64,000 bases of DNA from Rhizobium mongolense subsp. loessense. Its GTDB lineage: Bacteria; Pseudomonadota; Alphaproteobacteria; Rhizobiales; Rhizobiaceae. The stretch is from assembly GCF_900099775.1 (NCBI RefSeq), contig NZ_FMTM01000001.1:930001-994000 (forward strand). Reading direction: 5' to 3'. Below the pieces are notes generated by a model, which worked only from the letters and a program-made list of their open reading frames with translations, made no database searches and was not told where the DNA came from. Below, piece after piece: positions 1 through 9,219 of the stretch. Position numbers and translations under genes: made by a program. Position 1 is the stretch's first letter; each line of letters begins with the position of its first letter.

Positions 1-72
1 GCCCGGACACCTGCGCGGCACGCCAGCAGCGCGCCGACTGGTCTGTCCCCGCGGTGGCCAGCGCTGAAGACG

Positions 73-864
73 ATGATCTTTGGGAATGCCAGTCGGGCCG
101 CTGCGGTCGGCGTCTTTGTAGGGTTCGCCGCGTTGCCGATAGCCCGAGCAGCTGAACCGGCTCCGCCGCTCAAGCCGGCGATCAGCGATGAAGCAGCCAC
201 CGCCGTGTCGCAGATGGGAAAGACGCTCCTGGCCAAGGAACAGTCGATTACGGCGAGAACCATCAGGGTCTATCTAGGCGAATCCGGACAGCCGCTTCAC
301 GTCTTCCACACGATGAAGATCGTCGTGCGTCGTCCTAATCGAATCGCCGTCGAGGTTGCCGGCGACGACGGCAAGCACAATCTATTCTACAACGGCAAGG
401 CGGCCTCAATCTTTTTCCCCGACAGCAAGGAGTACGCGGTGATTGCCGCGTCCGGCGATATACCGTCGGCACTCAATGAGGTGGTAGACAAGATCAACGT
501 TGATTTTCCGCTCGGCGGCTTCTTTGTGGACTCTCCGGACAAACTGCTGTTGAGCGATGCTGTCTCCGCCTGGCAGGTCGGGACGGCCAATGTCGACGGA
601 GTAGAATGTCGGCATCTGTTTTTCCATCAGAAGTCTGGCATCGATCTGGAGTTGTGGGTCGAGAAGAATAGCGCTGCCACACCACGTCGCCTCGCTGTCA
701 CCTACCGGCTGCTCCCGGGCCAACCCAGTTTCATCGCGGAATTCACCAGCTGGAGCACCAAAGCCCGCCCATCCGAGTCCGAATTCTCCTTTCAACCGCC
801 CGCCGGTGCAAAAAAGATCGAGCTGACTGCGGCCGCTGCGCCGGCAACTAAGAGGACCCAGTGA
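73..864 (+). CDS. DUF2092 family periplasmic protein
   Basis: 263 aa with an N-terminal signal peptide (hydrophobic stretch about residues 10-26, cleavage near ARA-AEP). The body reads like DUF2092 proteins, predicted exported beta-rich proteins related to the LolA/LolB fold: a motif around FYNGKAASIFFPD, then a segment on the protein's own hydrophobic ligand or lipid handling. The biochemical role of the family is unknown. The stop codon overlaps the ATG of the next gene (TGATG), so the two are probably translated together. A short frame ending in TGA at 65-67 could be the tail of a gene that starts outside the window. Family assignment is from sequence memory. Confidence 0.8.
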   Translation: MIFGNASRAAAVGVFVGFAALPIARAAEPAPPLKPAISDEAATAVSQMGKTLLAKEQSITARTIRVYLGESGQPLHVFHTMKIVVRRPNRIAVEVAGDDGKHNLFYNGKAASIFFPDSKEYAVIAASGDIPSALNEVVDKINVDFPLGGFFVDSPDKLLLSDAVSAWQVGTANVDGVECRHLFFHQKSGIDLELWVEKNSAATPRRLAVTYRLLPGQPSFIAEFTSWSTKARPSESEFSFQPPAGAKKIELTAAAAPATKRTQ

Positions 865-2006
865 TGAACCATCTGAAACGAACCTTCGTCGCTCTTCTTG
901 CAGTAACGGCGGCAAATTCGGGCGTCGCGTTTGCCCAGTTCGGTCCGCCGCCGGGGGGCCCGCCGCGTCCGCCGATGGGTGGGCCACCGCGCCCGCCCAT
1001 GGAGCGCCTGCACCGCCCGCCGGTGGAGCGCCCGCACCGTCCACCGGTGGCCAGCCACGGCCGTCCGCCGGTGAGCGCCCACAACCGTCCGCCGGTGAAT
1101 CGCCCCACCCATGCGCCAAATGTCGGTGGCGCAAAGGGGCGATTGGCGGAAGGGGCTGGCCGCGGAGGGAACGGTTTACCCGGGAATATCAGCCGCAACA
1201 CGCTGCACTCCGGAGGTAACATCAAGGCGAACCGCACCTTCGCCAACACGGGAGGCAATATCATCGCAAAGGACTCAGGCAATCTCACGGTGAACAGTTC
1301 TGGCGATATCAAAGTCTCTGGTAACGGCAACGGATACTTTGGCCGTGGACTCTATAGCCGCGGAGACTATGGCGGCGGAGGCTATGGCGGCGGAGACTAT
1401 GGAGACGGAGACCATTATGGTCGTGGATACTATCGCCGCGCAGCCTACGCCCTCGGCGGATACGCGGTCGGAGTGACCACTGGTGCCGCGATCGCTTCGG
1501 GCGGTAGCGGAAACACATATGATTACGGATCTCAGTCGGGGTCTTCTTACACGGGCTCCTCTCCCTCAACTTACTCCAGTTCGTCCTCTTCAGGATCGTC
1601 CGGCGGCACGTCGTCGGGTTCCTCCCGCTCAACTTACTCGAATTCGTCCTCTTCGGGTTCGTCTGACGGCACCTCGTCGGGTGCGTCTTACGCCACCGCC
1701 TCGGGTTCTTCCGGCGGGACTTCTTCAGGTTCTTATAATCAGGGCAGCTCCGAGGCATCCGTTGGCGGTCGGCAAGGCACATCGAATCAGGGCGGCAACG
1801 GGAGCGCGCCGTCTGTGAATCTGCTGATGGTGGGCCTGTTTGAGAGCCTGCCGCCGGATGGCACGGCATGGACCATGGAAGGTGCGGTCGGTTGGCTTCA
1901 GGCAGCCGCGGCCAACCTGCGGATCGCATACAAGATCCCGGAAAATATCGTGGTCACGGGCGAAACTCCGCCGTCTGATTACAGCACCGCGCCGGGCGGG
2001 AACTAG
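864..2006 (+). CDS. secreted Pro/Gly/Ser-rich low-complexity protein
   Basis: 380 aa starting at the ATG that overlaps the DUF2092 stop codon; a GTG three bases upstream is possible. A signal peptide (cleavage near AFA-QFG) is followed by about seven RPPV/HRPPVER-type proline repeats (nt 950-1110), a G-N-I-x-rich middle, a GGYGGGDYGDG run (nt 1370-1400), a short hydrophobic GYAVGVTTGAAIASGG stretch and three imperfect serine/glycine repeats of the SSSSGSSxGTSSGS type (nt 1560-1735). A non-repetitive C-terminus of about 60 residues (VNLLMVGLFESLPP onward) looks folded. It is probably a surface or periplasmic protein working with DUF2092. No function can be assigned. Confidence 0.7.
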   Translation: MNHLKRTFVALLAVTAANSGVAFAQFGPPPGGPPRPPMGGPPRPPMERLHRPPVERPHRPPVASHGRPPVSAHNRPPVNRPTHAPNVGGAKGRLAEGAGRGGNGLPGNISRNTLHSGGNIKANRTFANTGGNIIAKDSGNLTVNSSGDIKVSGNGNGYFGRGLYSRGDYGGGGYGGGDYGDGDHYGRGYYRRAAYALGGYAVGVTTGAAIASGGSGNTYDYGSQSGSSYTGSSPSTYSSSSSSGSSGGTSSGSSRSTYSNSSSSGSSDGTSSGASYATASGSSGGTSSGSYNQGSSEASVGGRQGTSNQGGNGSAPSVNLLMVGLFESLPPDGTAWTMEGAVGWLQAAAANLRIAYKIPENIVVTGETPPSDYSTAPGGN

Positions 2007-2045
2007 AGCCTGTTCGAAATGGTGACGGCACAGGTTCAGCGCGAT

Positions 2046-2072
2046 GGGCCGGATCGGCGACGCATCCGGCCC
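2046..2072 (+). terminator. hairpin after the DUF2092 pair
   Basis: A perfect 9-bp stem (GGGCCGGAT / ATCCGGCCC) with a 9-nt loop lies 40 nt after the stop codon. It lacks a T-run, so it may be an RNA-stabilising hairpin and not a true intrinsic terminator. Confidence 0.5.
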
Positions 2073-2132
2073 TTGAGATGCACTAGACCGTGCAGTACAT
2101 TGTGAATGCACTCATTGTGCTAGGGGATTGTT

Positions 2133-2777
2133 ATGGATACTCACACTGGTTCAAACGAAGCCGGCGCGAAAGCCCGGCAGGGCGGGTCGAGGGAGGCGAT
2201 CATCGAGGCGGCCGGGCGGCTATTTCTGGACCGGGGGTTCGGTTCAGTGAGCATGGACGACTTGGCTAAAGCCTCAGGCGTAGCGCGGCGGACGCTCTAC
2301 AACCAGTTCGAAACAAAGGAGGAAATCTTCCGGGAGATGCTCCTCAGGGTATCGGGACAGCTCGAGGATGCGTTTCCGTCCGGCATCGAACCTGACGGCG
2401 ACGTCGAGGACGTGCTACGTGTCATCGCGCGCGCGATTCTGGAGTTTCACAAGAAGCCGGAATACTGCGGGTTTCTTCGAATGGTGGTGGCCGACTCCCG
2501 GCAGTTTCCTTGGATCGCCGAGGAGTTCGCCGCGGTGATGGAGCCTCGGACTGAGAGACTTGTGCACTACCTCGCCCATCTGACCGCACTGGAGATCCTG
2601 GACTGCCGCAATCCGATGCTTGCGGCTCACCAGTTCATGGGGATGCTGAACGAGATATCGCTGTGGCCCTGGATGATCGGTCGCGAAGGCCTACCCTTGG
2701 CGGCCGACGAGGTCGTTGACGAGACGATTCGGATGTTTCTGCAGCGATATCGGCGCCCGCAATCGAAGGAAAATTGA
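2133..2777 (+). CDS. TetR/AcrR family transcriptional regulator
   Basis: 214 aa. The N-terminal HTH domain (residues about 20-66) has the typical order IIEAAGRLFLDRGF, SMDDLAKASGVARRTLYNQF, ETKEEIF. The C-terminal ligand-binding domain resembles the AefR-like group (FLRMVVADSRQFPWIAEEF). Start: ATG preceded by AGGGGA with 6-nt spacing. It stands alone between the DUF2092 pair and the convergent bdh-adc-patatin operon. No 27-bp operator copy like those further right is visible in front of it, so it probably reads a different operator. Effector unknown. Confidence 0.9.
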   Translation: MDTHTGSNEAGAKARQGGSREAIIEAAGRLFLDRGFGSVSMDDLAKASGVARRTLYNQFETKEEIFREMLLRVSGQLEDAFPSGIEPDGDVEDVLRVIARAILEFHKKPEYCGFLRMVVADSRQFPWIAEEFAAVMEPRTERLVHYLAHLTALEILDCRNPMLAAHQFMGMLNEISLWPWMIGREGLPLAADEVVDETIRMFLQRYRRPQSKEN

Positions 2778-2885
2778 ATGCCTCGCAGGCGCGTATTTGT
2801 GCATGCAAAACAGTGCGACTAGCGAGGTCGATTCTCCCAGGAGGACGGGCGCGATAGGCGCGCTCGATGCTCGTCTGCGAACCCG

Positions 2886-3716
2886 CTACTGCATGAACCA
2901 TCCGTGGCTGACCACCATCGACTGACCGGTCAGCGCGTTCGATGGGAAGGCCGCTAGAAACAGCGCTGCTTCGGCAACGTCCTGCACCGTCGTAAACTCG
3001 CCGTCGACCGTCTCCTTCAGCATCACGGTCTTGACCACGTCCGCCTCAGAAATTCCGAGCTCGCGCGCCTGCTCGGGGATCTGCTTCTCGACAAGCGGCG
3101 TGCGTACGAAGCCGGGGCAGATCACGTTGGCGCGGACACCATGAGCGGCCCCTTCCTTGGCCACGACCTTGGCCAGCCCGATGAGACCGTGCTTGGCGGT
3201 AACGTAAGGAGCCTTTAGCGGCGATGCCTCCTTGGCATGCACGGACCCCATATAGATGATGCTGCCGCTCTTCTGCCTGTACATTTGCCGCAATGCGGTA
3301 CGGGTGGTCAGGAAGGCTCCGTCCAGATGGATGGAAAGCAACTTCCTCCACTTCTCGAACTCGAACTCGACGAGCGGCGCGACGATCTGCACGCCGGCGT
3401 TACTGACCAGGACGTCGAGCCGTCCGAAGGCTTCGATCGCCCGTGCCATTCCGCTTTCCACCTGCTCCTCGTTGCTGACATCCATGCCTACCCCGAGCGC
3501 GCGTTTGCCTGTCGGATCGATCGCGGACGCCGTTTGTTGGGCCGCGCTCTGATCAAGATCCGCAATGACCACTCTTGCGCCCTCGCGAGCGAAAGTGAGC
3601 GCAATCTCCTTGCCGATGCCGCTCGCGGCTCCGGTGATCACTGCGACCTTGTCCAGAAGCCGGCCCCCGGCACACTCGGCGCGCTTGTTCGATGACGTTT
3701 CATTCTGCGAGTTCAT
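2886..3716 (-). CDS. bdhA: 3-hydroxybutyrate dehydrogenase-like SDR
   Basis: 276 aa from the ATG at 3716, chosen because AGGAAGAG lies just upstream; the frame stays open 16 codons further up. Classical short-chain dehydrogenase: NAD-binding TGAASGIG at residues 28-35, NAG motif (VSNAGV), catalytic Ser in MGSVHA and YVTAK (YxxxK). The late motif [18 protein letters not shown] is characteristic of D-3-hydroxybutyrate dehydrogenases, which interconvert 3-hydroxybutyrate and acetoacetate with NAD. It is the last gene of a minus-strand operon, overlapping the acetoacetate decarboxylase gene by 17 nt. That neighbour uses the same acetoacetate node, which supports the substrate call. Confidence 0.85.
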   Translation of the reverse strand: MNSQNETSSNKRAECAGGRLLDKVAVITGAASGIGKEIALTFAREGARVVIADLDQSAAQQTASAIDPTGKRALGVGMDVSNEEQVESGMARAIEAFGRLDVLVSNAGVQIVAPLVEFEFEKWRKLLSIHLDGAFLTTRTALRQMYRQKSGSIIYMGSVHAKEASPLKAPYVTAKHGLIGLAKVVAKEGAAHGVRANVICPGFVRTPLVEKQIPEQARELGISEADVVKTVMLKETVDGEFTTVQDVAEAALFLAAFPSNALTGQSMVVSHGWFMQ

Positions 3717-4485
3717 AGGCTCTTCCTTTCCGATATCGAGGCTCGGCTTCCGCGAGGTAGTCATGCACGACCCTCCCGAGCGCGAGCGTGAGATCTGCGA
3801 TGATATGGACCGCCGATACCACTTCCAGCACCGGCAGCTCGGCCACAGGGGCCAGTGCGTGGGACCAGAGGTTCAGGGCCGCCGGGCCGGTCCAGGCGCC
3901 CTGCAGATTGATTTCCTCCAGGTGGTATTCCACGAGTTCGCAGATGCGCGGCGTGCCGTCGACATGAGGGATGACCTTGAGGAGGAAGTTCGGTTCGCCG
4001 AGTGAGGTCTTCACCGCTGAAAGATCGGCGGCTCCATGCTTGTAGCCCATTGTAGCGGTCGCAACGCGGACCGGGCCGTAGTCGAGCGTGCCCACCAACG
4101 TGTCGGTCTCGGTGCGAAGAGTCGGACTCGCGAGCTTCTTGGGAAAGCCCCACAACTCGCGTCCGCCGGCAATCGGCGGATGGTCGTTGAGAAACATGCA
4201 ATGGGTGTAGCTGCCCTTGCGTCCGCGGAACGAGACCGGGATGACCTGTCCGCTTTCCGTGTAATCGCCGAAGCCGGTCGAATCCGGCATGCGAATGAAC
4301 TCGAATTTGACGAGAGGCTCGCACACCTGAAGCGGCTCCGGCACGAGGTCGCGCAGTTTCTGCGGATCGGTGCGATATGTGATGATCAGATACTCCCGAT
4401 TTCGGAAGCGATAAGGGCCGGCCGGATAGGCCGGGCTGGTCAGGGGCATGGCGAAAGCTCTCGCCCGGACAGTGTCTTCGTGCAT
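3700..4485 (-). CDS. adc: acetoacetate decarboxylase
   Basis: 261 aa, the usual length of the family. The motif [12 protein letters not shown] holds the lysine pair K116/K117, corresponding to the Schiff-base lysine and its pKa-lowering neighbour (K115/K116 in the clostridial enzyme). It converts acetoacetate to acetone and CO2, although some family members act on other beta-keto acids or do aldol/dehydratase chemistry. The start is supported by AAAGGAATT upstream. Middle gene of the patatin-adc-bdh operon; the combination suggests an acyl ester is cut, and C4 keto/hydroxy acids are interconverted or decarboxylated. Confidence 0.9.
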   Translation of the reverse strand: MHEDTVRARAFAMPLTSPAYPAGPYRFRNREYLIITYRTDPQKLRDLVPEPLQVCEPLVKFEFIRMPDSTGFGDYTESGQVIPVSFRGRKGSYTHCMFLNDHPPIAGGRELWGFPKKLASPTLRTETDTLVGTLDYGPVRVATATMGYKHGAADLSAVKTSLGEPNFLLKVIPHVDGTPRICELVEYHLEEINLQGAWTGPAALNLWSHALAPVAELPVLEVVSAVHIIADLTLALGRVVHDYLAEAEPRYRKGRAYELAE

Positions 4486-4569
4486 GGCTGAAATTCCTTT
4501 GGATCAAGCGGCTCGTTTGCGTTCAGGGGGCGCGACGGGGATCGTCAGTCGCTTTGCGGTGGCTGACCT

Positions 4570-5742
4570 CTATTCCTGCCCGTCGAAACCAAGGTCGTAG
4601 GTGCCAACCCCGTCCTGATTGTCCGGCCGACGGAGCGCCTCTGGATGGCGCAAAGTGCGCACAGCGTCGAAGTAACCAGCCCGCCAATGCTCTTCCATGG
4701 ACAGCCGCGAGAACTCGTAATCCTTCGAGTGCGTTTCATGCTGCTTCGAGTTGTAGATCAGATGGACTAGCTTGTAGACCTTGTGGTCTGCAATTGAGCT
4801 CAGCATCCTCGCCTCCTCACCGCCGACGAGGTCTGCGGGCAGTTTTGCAAGAAGGTTCGCGAGCGTGTGTCGGGCGCGCTGGTATTGCTTAAACTGGTCG
4901 GTATGGGCGCGCGTACGGCTCGAATACTGGATTTCCTTTTGCCGCGCCGCGACGTCGGCAAGGTTGAAGGGAATCTCACCGCGCGCGCTCCAGAGGTCGA
5001 CCTGGAAGGCAATCGTGTCCTGCCGCGGCCCTTGCTCGACCACCCACTGCAGCGGCGTGTTGGAAACGAGGCCGCCGTCCCAGTAGAACTCGCCCTCGAT
5101 CTCAACGGCAGGGAAGCCGGGCGGAAGCGATCCGCTGGCCATCACGTGCTCGGGCCGGATCGTATGCGTCTCATTGTCGAAGTAGACGAGATTTCCTGTT
5201 CGAACGTTCACGGCGCCGACGCTGAAGCGCATACCGCCAGCATTGATGCGGTCGAAGTCGACAAGCCGCTCGAGAGTGCTCTTCAGATGCTTGGTTTCGT
5301 AGAAACTCGTGCCCCCGGTGGCGCCATCCGGGTACAGCCAGGGAACAGGCTGTCGCAGGCTGAAGAAGCCCGGGGCACCGGCGACGAGCGCGCAGGCGGC
5401 ACTGAATTGATTGAAGAGCGCGCGCGGCAGATTGCCTCTGGGAGCGAGAGCGTCTGCGGCAGCAGTCCAGTCGAGAAGTGGATTGGCAGTGATCTCGCGC
5501 CAGAAGGTCCGCAGCTTTTCAACCCGTTCAGACGGCTCGTTTCCCGCGATGATCGCGGAGTTGATGGCTCCAATGGAGACGCCGGCAACCCAATCTGGAT
5601 GAATGTCGGCTTCCGAAAGGGCTTCGTAGACGCCGGCCTGGTAGGCTCCGAGCGCACCGCCGCCTTGCAACACCAACGCAATGCATTCGAAAGGGAGACG
5701 CCGTTCTGCCGTTCGGAATTCCTTCTGGGGCTGAAAGTTCAT
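4570..5742 (-). CDS. patatin-like phospholipase (DUF3734 type)
   Basis: 390 aa. The patatin hydrolase core shows the oxyanion glycine loop LQGGGALGAYQAGV (residues 25-38), nucleophile motif GVSIG with Ser56, and the catalytic Asp in DGGLVSNTPL. A C-terminal region of about 170 residues matches the DUF3734 extension of bacterial patatins (VDLWSARGEIP; ISSIADHKVYKLVHLIY). It is a Ser-Asp dyad lipase/esterase, possibly acting on acyl or polyester substrates. First gene of the minus-strand operon; the downstream adc starts 84 nt after the stop. A copy of the 27-bp operator (5822-5848) lies about 80 nt upstream, so transcription is probably TetR-controlled. Confidence 0.9.
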   Translation of the reverse strand: MNFQPQKEFRTAERRLPFECIALVLQGGGALGAYQAGVYEALSEADIHPDWVAGVSIGAINSAIIAGNEPSERVEKLRTFWREITANPLLDWTAAADALAPRGNLPRALFNQFSAACALVAGAPGFFSLRQPVPWLYPDGATGGTSFYETKHLKSTLERLVDFDRINAGGMRFSVGAVNVRTGNLVYFDNETHTIRPEHVMASGSLPPGFPAVEIEGEFYWDGGLVSNTPLQWVVEQGPRQDTIAFQVDLWSARGEIPFNLADVAARQKEIQYSSRTRAHTDQFKQYQRARHTLANLLAKLPADLVGGEEARMLSSIADHKVYKLVHLIYNSKQHETHSKDYEFSRLSMEEHWRAGYFDAVRTLRHPEALRRPDNQDGVGTYDLGFDGQE

Positions 5743-5821
5743 CGAATGCTTTCCCTTTCATTGAGCGTGACCACGTGGCGTTCGCCGCCTGCATGGGACC
5801 GGCTGGATTTCAATTTGAATA

Positions 5822-5848
5822 AATAAGTCAAAACGACTATATCGTCAA
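5822..5848 (-). promoter_or_regulatory. 27-bp TetR-type operator copy 1
   Basis: Read on the minus strand it contains TTGACGATATAGTCG followed by TTTTGACTTATT. It shares a 19-nt core almost exactly with copy 5 at 19501. It lies upstream of the patatin-adc-bdh operon. Confidence 0.65.
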
Positions 5849-6049
5849 TATGAGAGTCACGCAATGGTGGAATGCAAAAATGGGCACTGGCAAAAGTCGA
5901 TTTGGCGCTTAGGCGGAGATAGGGCTGAGCGGTGCGACCGCGGACGAGACATTGGCGCGCTCGACGCTGGGGCTGTATTGACGCGGGCGTCTCTTTGGCC
6001 TGCTCATGCCGTCATTCCTCCAATCCGTTCGGTTCCCTCTTTTTTCGAA

Positions 6050-6080
6050 TTGACTAGATCGTCATTATGATTTTATAGTC
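6050..6080 (+). promoter_or_regulatory. 27-bp TetR-type operator copy 2
   Basis: TTGACTAGATCGTC and TGATTTTATAGTC are two boxes repeated with a 17-bp period, just upstream of the transhydroxylase region. Each box approximates the palindrome TGACTATATAGTCA. Confidence 0.65.
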
Positions 6081-6115
6081 AATATTGAGGAATGGGTTTG
6101 GGAGGAGAACCATCA

Positions 6116-6211
6116 ATGAAGCTGCAAGCCTCGCGCGATGCCGCGATCAGACCGTTTTTCTGCGGCCCCCCAATCGAACATTTCGGCTCGCGGACCGCCA
6201 CGACATGCTAG
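6116..6211 (+). CDS. possible 31-aa leader ORF before the transhydroxylase gene
   Basis: This short ORF (start MKLQASRDAA, stop TAG at 6209-6211) carries the only strong ribosome binding site in the area (GGGAGGAG, 8-nt spacing). It is in a different frame from the large subunit, and its stop overlaps the in-frame ATG at 6205 (ATGCTAG). It could couple translation to the big gene, or mark a frameshift that removed the original N-terminus. No similarity is recognised. Confidence 0.35.
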   Translation: MKLQASRDAAIRPFFCGPPIEHFGSRTATTC

Positions 6212-9200
6212 CCTTAAAATCTAGAATGAACCGGCAGGTTCTGAGGACCATCCTTGTTGCCCTGCCCAAAGTGCTGAACCGCACAGCCTCCTGCGTCCCT
6301 GCGTTCCGGGAGCGGCTGAGACAGCGCGACATCGTCGCATGGATCGGCCTCCAGGACGGGAGCATCGGTCGCATCGTCGAGGTCCGGAGCGGCAAATTCC
6401 GGTCCCGTCCGGGCGCGGCGGCCGAGGCGCAAGTGAACATGACGTTCAAGGACGTATCGACGGCCCTGAAACTGCTGCTTCCCAATCGTGATCAGGGCGA
6501 GATCATCCACGCGGCCAAGAACTTCAAGGTGGTGACCACCGGGCCGGACGAGCTCGTTGTTTGGTTCACGCAGACGCTCAACATGAGCGAGACCGCCGGC
6601 CTGTCCATGGGAACGCCGATGCCCGATGGCAGCCTCCGCTACACCACCTGCACCAACGGTGGTCCCCTGTTCGTTTACGTCAAGGATGGCCGCATCCTGC
6701 GGGTTACGCCCATCGAGTTCGACGTAACCGATCCATCCACCTGGGTGATCGAGGCTCGCGGCCGCAAGTTCAGTCCGCCCCGCCGGGCGCTGGTGGCGCC
6801 GCACGCCCTGACGATGAAATCCCTGGTCTATTCGGACAAGCGTATCCTCCACCCGATGAAGCGGATGGATTTCGATCCCAATGGCGAACGCAATCCCCAA
6901 AACCGCGGCAAATCCGGCTACGTGCGGATCAGCTGGGAGGAGGCGCTGGACATCGTCGCCACGGAGATCAATCGGCAGAAGCGCGTTCATGGGCCGGGTT
7001 CCATCACGTTCCCGATGTCGTCCCACCACCAGTGGGGCAATGTGGGCTATTACCTGAGCTCGCTGATGCGGTTCGCCAACCTGATCGGCTTCACCCGGGT
7101 TGCCGCCAACCCGGACAGCTGGGAGGGCTGGTACTGGGGCGCAATGCACCATTTCGGCAACTCAATGCGGGTCGGCGTGCCTGCGGGCTATGGCGGGGTG
7201 GAGGATTGCCTCAAGGAAGCCGAGATGATCGTCTTCTGGTCCTGCGATCCCGAAAGCACCAATGGAGCCTATGCGGGGTTTGAGGGCACAACGCGTCGTC
7301 TATGGGCCAAGGAACTCGGAATCGAGTTCGTTCATATCGACCCGCATTGCAATCCGACAGCCCAGTTGCTGGGCGGACGCTGGTTTCCCGTCCGACCTCA
7401 GACCGACGCAGCCTTGGCCCATGCGATCATGTATGTCTGGATCACGGAAGGCCTTTATGACGAGGAGTACGTCGCCAATCGCACCACCGGCTTTGAGGAA
7501 TGGAAGGCGTACCTGCTGGGCGAAACCGATGGCGTTTCCAAGAGCCCCGAATGGCAGGAGGCCGAGACCGGCATCCCTGCCAGGGATGTGCGCGCCCTCG
7601 CGCGCAAGTGGGGCCGCAAGAAGGTCTATCTTGCCGTCGGCATGACGGGCACTGGCTTCGGCGGTGCAAGCCGCGGGGCGACCGGTGCGCAATGGGCGCG
7701 TTGCATGATCATGATGATGGCGATGCAGGGCTGGGGCAAGCCGGGCGTCAATTTCGGCGGTCTCCAGATCGGGGTCCCCCACGACCTGCATTTCTATTTT
7801 CCGGGCTATGCCGACGGAGGGATCTCCGGTGACCTGGCGTGGACCGGCAATGCGGTGAACAACTATCAGCGCATGCCGCACATCCTGACGATGAATCCCG
7901 TCAAGCAGATGGTGCCGCGCCAGCAACTGCCCGACGCGATCATCAACGGCGAGGCCACCGGCTATCTCTGGGACGGCATGGCCCAGGAGGCCCAGTTCGC
8001 GCCCTTCACCTATCCCATGCCGGGCTACTCGCCGATTCACATGATCTACCGCTACGGCGGATCGTCCCTGAGCACCGTGACTCGATCGGGGCGCTGGGTA
8101 GACGCCTATCGGCACGAGAGCATCGAGTGCGTGGTTAACCAGTCCATCTGGATGGAGGGCGAGGCCCAGTTTGCCGATATCATTCTGCCGGCCTGCACTT
8201 CACTGGAGCGCTGGGACATCGGAGAATGGGCGAATTCTGGAGGCTACGCCCATCACGGCGTCAATGTCGTCAACCATCGCGTCATCACACTCCAGCATAA
8301 GTGCATCGAGCCCTTGGGCGAGTCGAAGTCTGACTACGAGATATTCACTGCCATCCTGACCCGGCTTGGCCTTGGCGCCGTCTTCACCGAGGGCTGCAGC
8401 GAGCTCGACTGGGTCAAGCGGGTGTTCGATTCGTCGGATCTGCCCGGCGAAATTGCCTGGAAGAAATTCTGTCGCAAGGGCTACTACGTCGTGCCGCCCG
8501 AAAAGCCGGAGCTGCGCCAGCCCGTCGACATGCGCTGGTTCGCCGAGGGCAGGCGCAAGGATCTGCCGGAACCGCTTCCGATGCCATCCCAGTATGCCGA
8601 AGAGTTCGGCATGGGCCTGCAGACGCCGAGCGGCAAGCTGGAATTCGTGCCCGAGGTCCTCAAGCGGAACACGGCGGACAATCCGGACCGGCCACCGGTC
8701 AATCGCTACATTCACTCCTGGGAAGGGCTGCGCACCACCGAGCTGACGGAGCGCTATCCGCTGCAGATGATCGCCACGCACAGCCGCTACAGCTTCCATA
8801 CCAGCATGGACGGCAAGAACAGCGCGGTCAATCAGGTGGAGGACCATCGTGCCCAGATTGCTGGCCATCGCTTCTGGTTGCTGCGTCTCAACCCGACCGA
8901 TGCCGCCGCCCGGGGCATTGCCCATCGTGACCTGGTGAAAATCTTCAACGACCGCGGCGCCGTGATCTGCGCCGCGGACATTTCGCCCCTCGTGACACCA
9001 GGCGTCGTCAAGTCCTATGAGGCCAGCGCCGAGTTCCAGCTTATCGAACTTGCGGGAGAGACCATCGAGATCGGCGGCTGCCTGAACGTCCTTACCTCGG
9101 ACCGATCGCAGACCCGCGGAACCAGCAGCATGGCTCCCAATTCCTGCCTTGTGCAAATCGAGAAGTGGCAGAACGCGGACGCCTTCAAGATGGCTGCGCG

Positions 9201-9219
9201 GCGTAGGAGGAAGTCTTGA
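6205..9219 (+). CDS. transhydroxylase/resorcinol-hydroxylase type molybdenum enzyme, large subunit, with SCP2-like N-terminus
   Basis: About 1004 aa from ATG 6205; ATG 6226 and an upstream TTG at 6085 are alternatives, none with a good RBS. Residues about 35-130 look like an SCP2 sterol-carrier domain (VNMTFKDVSTALKLLL, then an AAKNFKVVTTG-type segment). The remaining ~874 residues form a DMSO-reductase family bis-MGD enzyme without an N-terminal Fe-S cysteine motif. Active-site residues I recall for the Pelobacter acidigallici pyrogallol-phloroglucinol transhydroxylase (His144, Tyr152, Asp174, Mo ligand Ser175, Trp176) occur with exact spacing in SHHQWGNVGY (codons from 7021) and PDSW (7111-7122). 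The 875-aa length of that enzyme also fits the part after the SCP2-like domain. Likely reaction: water- or cosubstrate-derived hydroxylation of a polyphenol. It starts a TTGA-overlapping pair with its Fe-S subunit. Confidence 0.85.
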   Translation: MLALKSRMNRQVLRTILVALPKVLNRTASCVPAFRERLRQRDIVAWIGLQDGSIGRIVEVRSGKFRSRPGAAAEAQVNMTFKDVSTALKLLLPNRDQGEIIHAAKNFKVVTTGPDELVVWFTQTLNMSETAGLSMGTPMPDGSLRYTTCTNGGPLFVYVKDGRILRVTPIEFDVTDPSTWVIEARGRKFSPPRRALVAPHALTMKSLVYSDKRILHPMKRMDFDPNGERNPQNRGKSGYVRISWEEALDIVATEINRQKRVHGPGSITFPMSSHHQWGNVGYYLSSLMRFANLIGFTRVAANPDSWEGWYWGAMHHFGNSMRVGVPAGYGGVEDCLKEAEMIVFWSCDPESTNGAYAGFEGTTRRLWAKELGIEFVHIDPHCNPTAQLLGGRWFPVRPQTDAALAHAIMYVWITEGLYDEEYVANRTTGFEEWKAYLLGETDGVSKSPEWQEAETGIPARDVRALARKWGRKKVYLAVGMTGTGFGGASRGATGAQWARCMIMMMAMQGWGKPGVNFGGLQIGVPHDLHFYFPGYADGGISGDLAWTGNAVNNYQRMPHILTMNPVKQMVPRQQLPDAIINGEATGYLWDGMAQEAQFAPFTYPMPGYSPIHMIYRYGGSSLSTVTRSGRWVDAYRHESIECVVNQSIWMEGEAQFADIILPACTSLERWDIGEWANSGGYAHHGVNVVNHRVITLQHKCIEPLGESKSDYEIFTAILTRLGLGAVFTEGCSELDWVKRVFDSSDLPGEIAWKKFCRKGYYVVPPEKPELRQPVDMRWFAEGRRKDLPEPLPMPSQYAEEFGMGLQTPSGKLEFVPEVLKRNTADNPDRPPVNRYIHSWEGLRTTELTERYPLQMIATHSRYSFHTSMDGKNSAVNQVEDHRAQIAGHRFWLLRLNPTDAAARGIAHRDLVKIFNDRGAVICAADISPLVTPGVVKSYEASAEFQLIELAGETIEIGGCLNVLTSDRSQTRGTSSMAPNSCLVQIEKWQNADAFKMAARRRRKS

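Larger units (their letters stand above)
5743..6115. other. divergent promoter region, no gene
   Basis: This gap separates the patatin operon (minus) from the transhydroxylase genes (plus). It contains two copies of the 27-bp operator-like sequence, one near each gene end. The short plus-strand frame at 5864-6070 shows no family features and I do not call it. Confidence 0.6.

Noticed and set aside
1-72. Possible 3' end of an upstream gene stopping at 65-67
   Set aside because: Only about 21 codons visible and no recognisable sequence.
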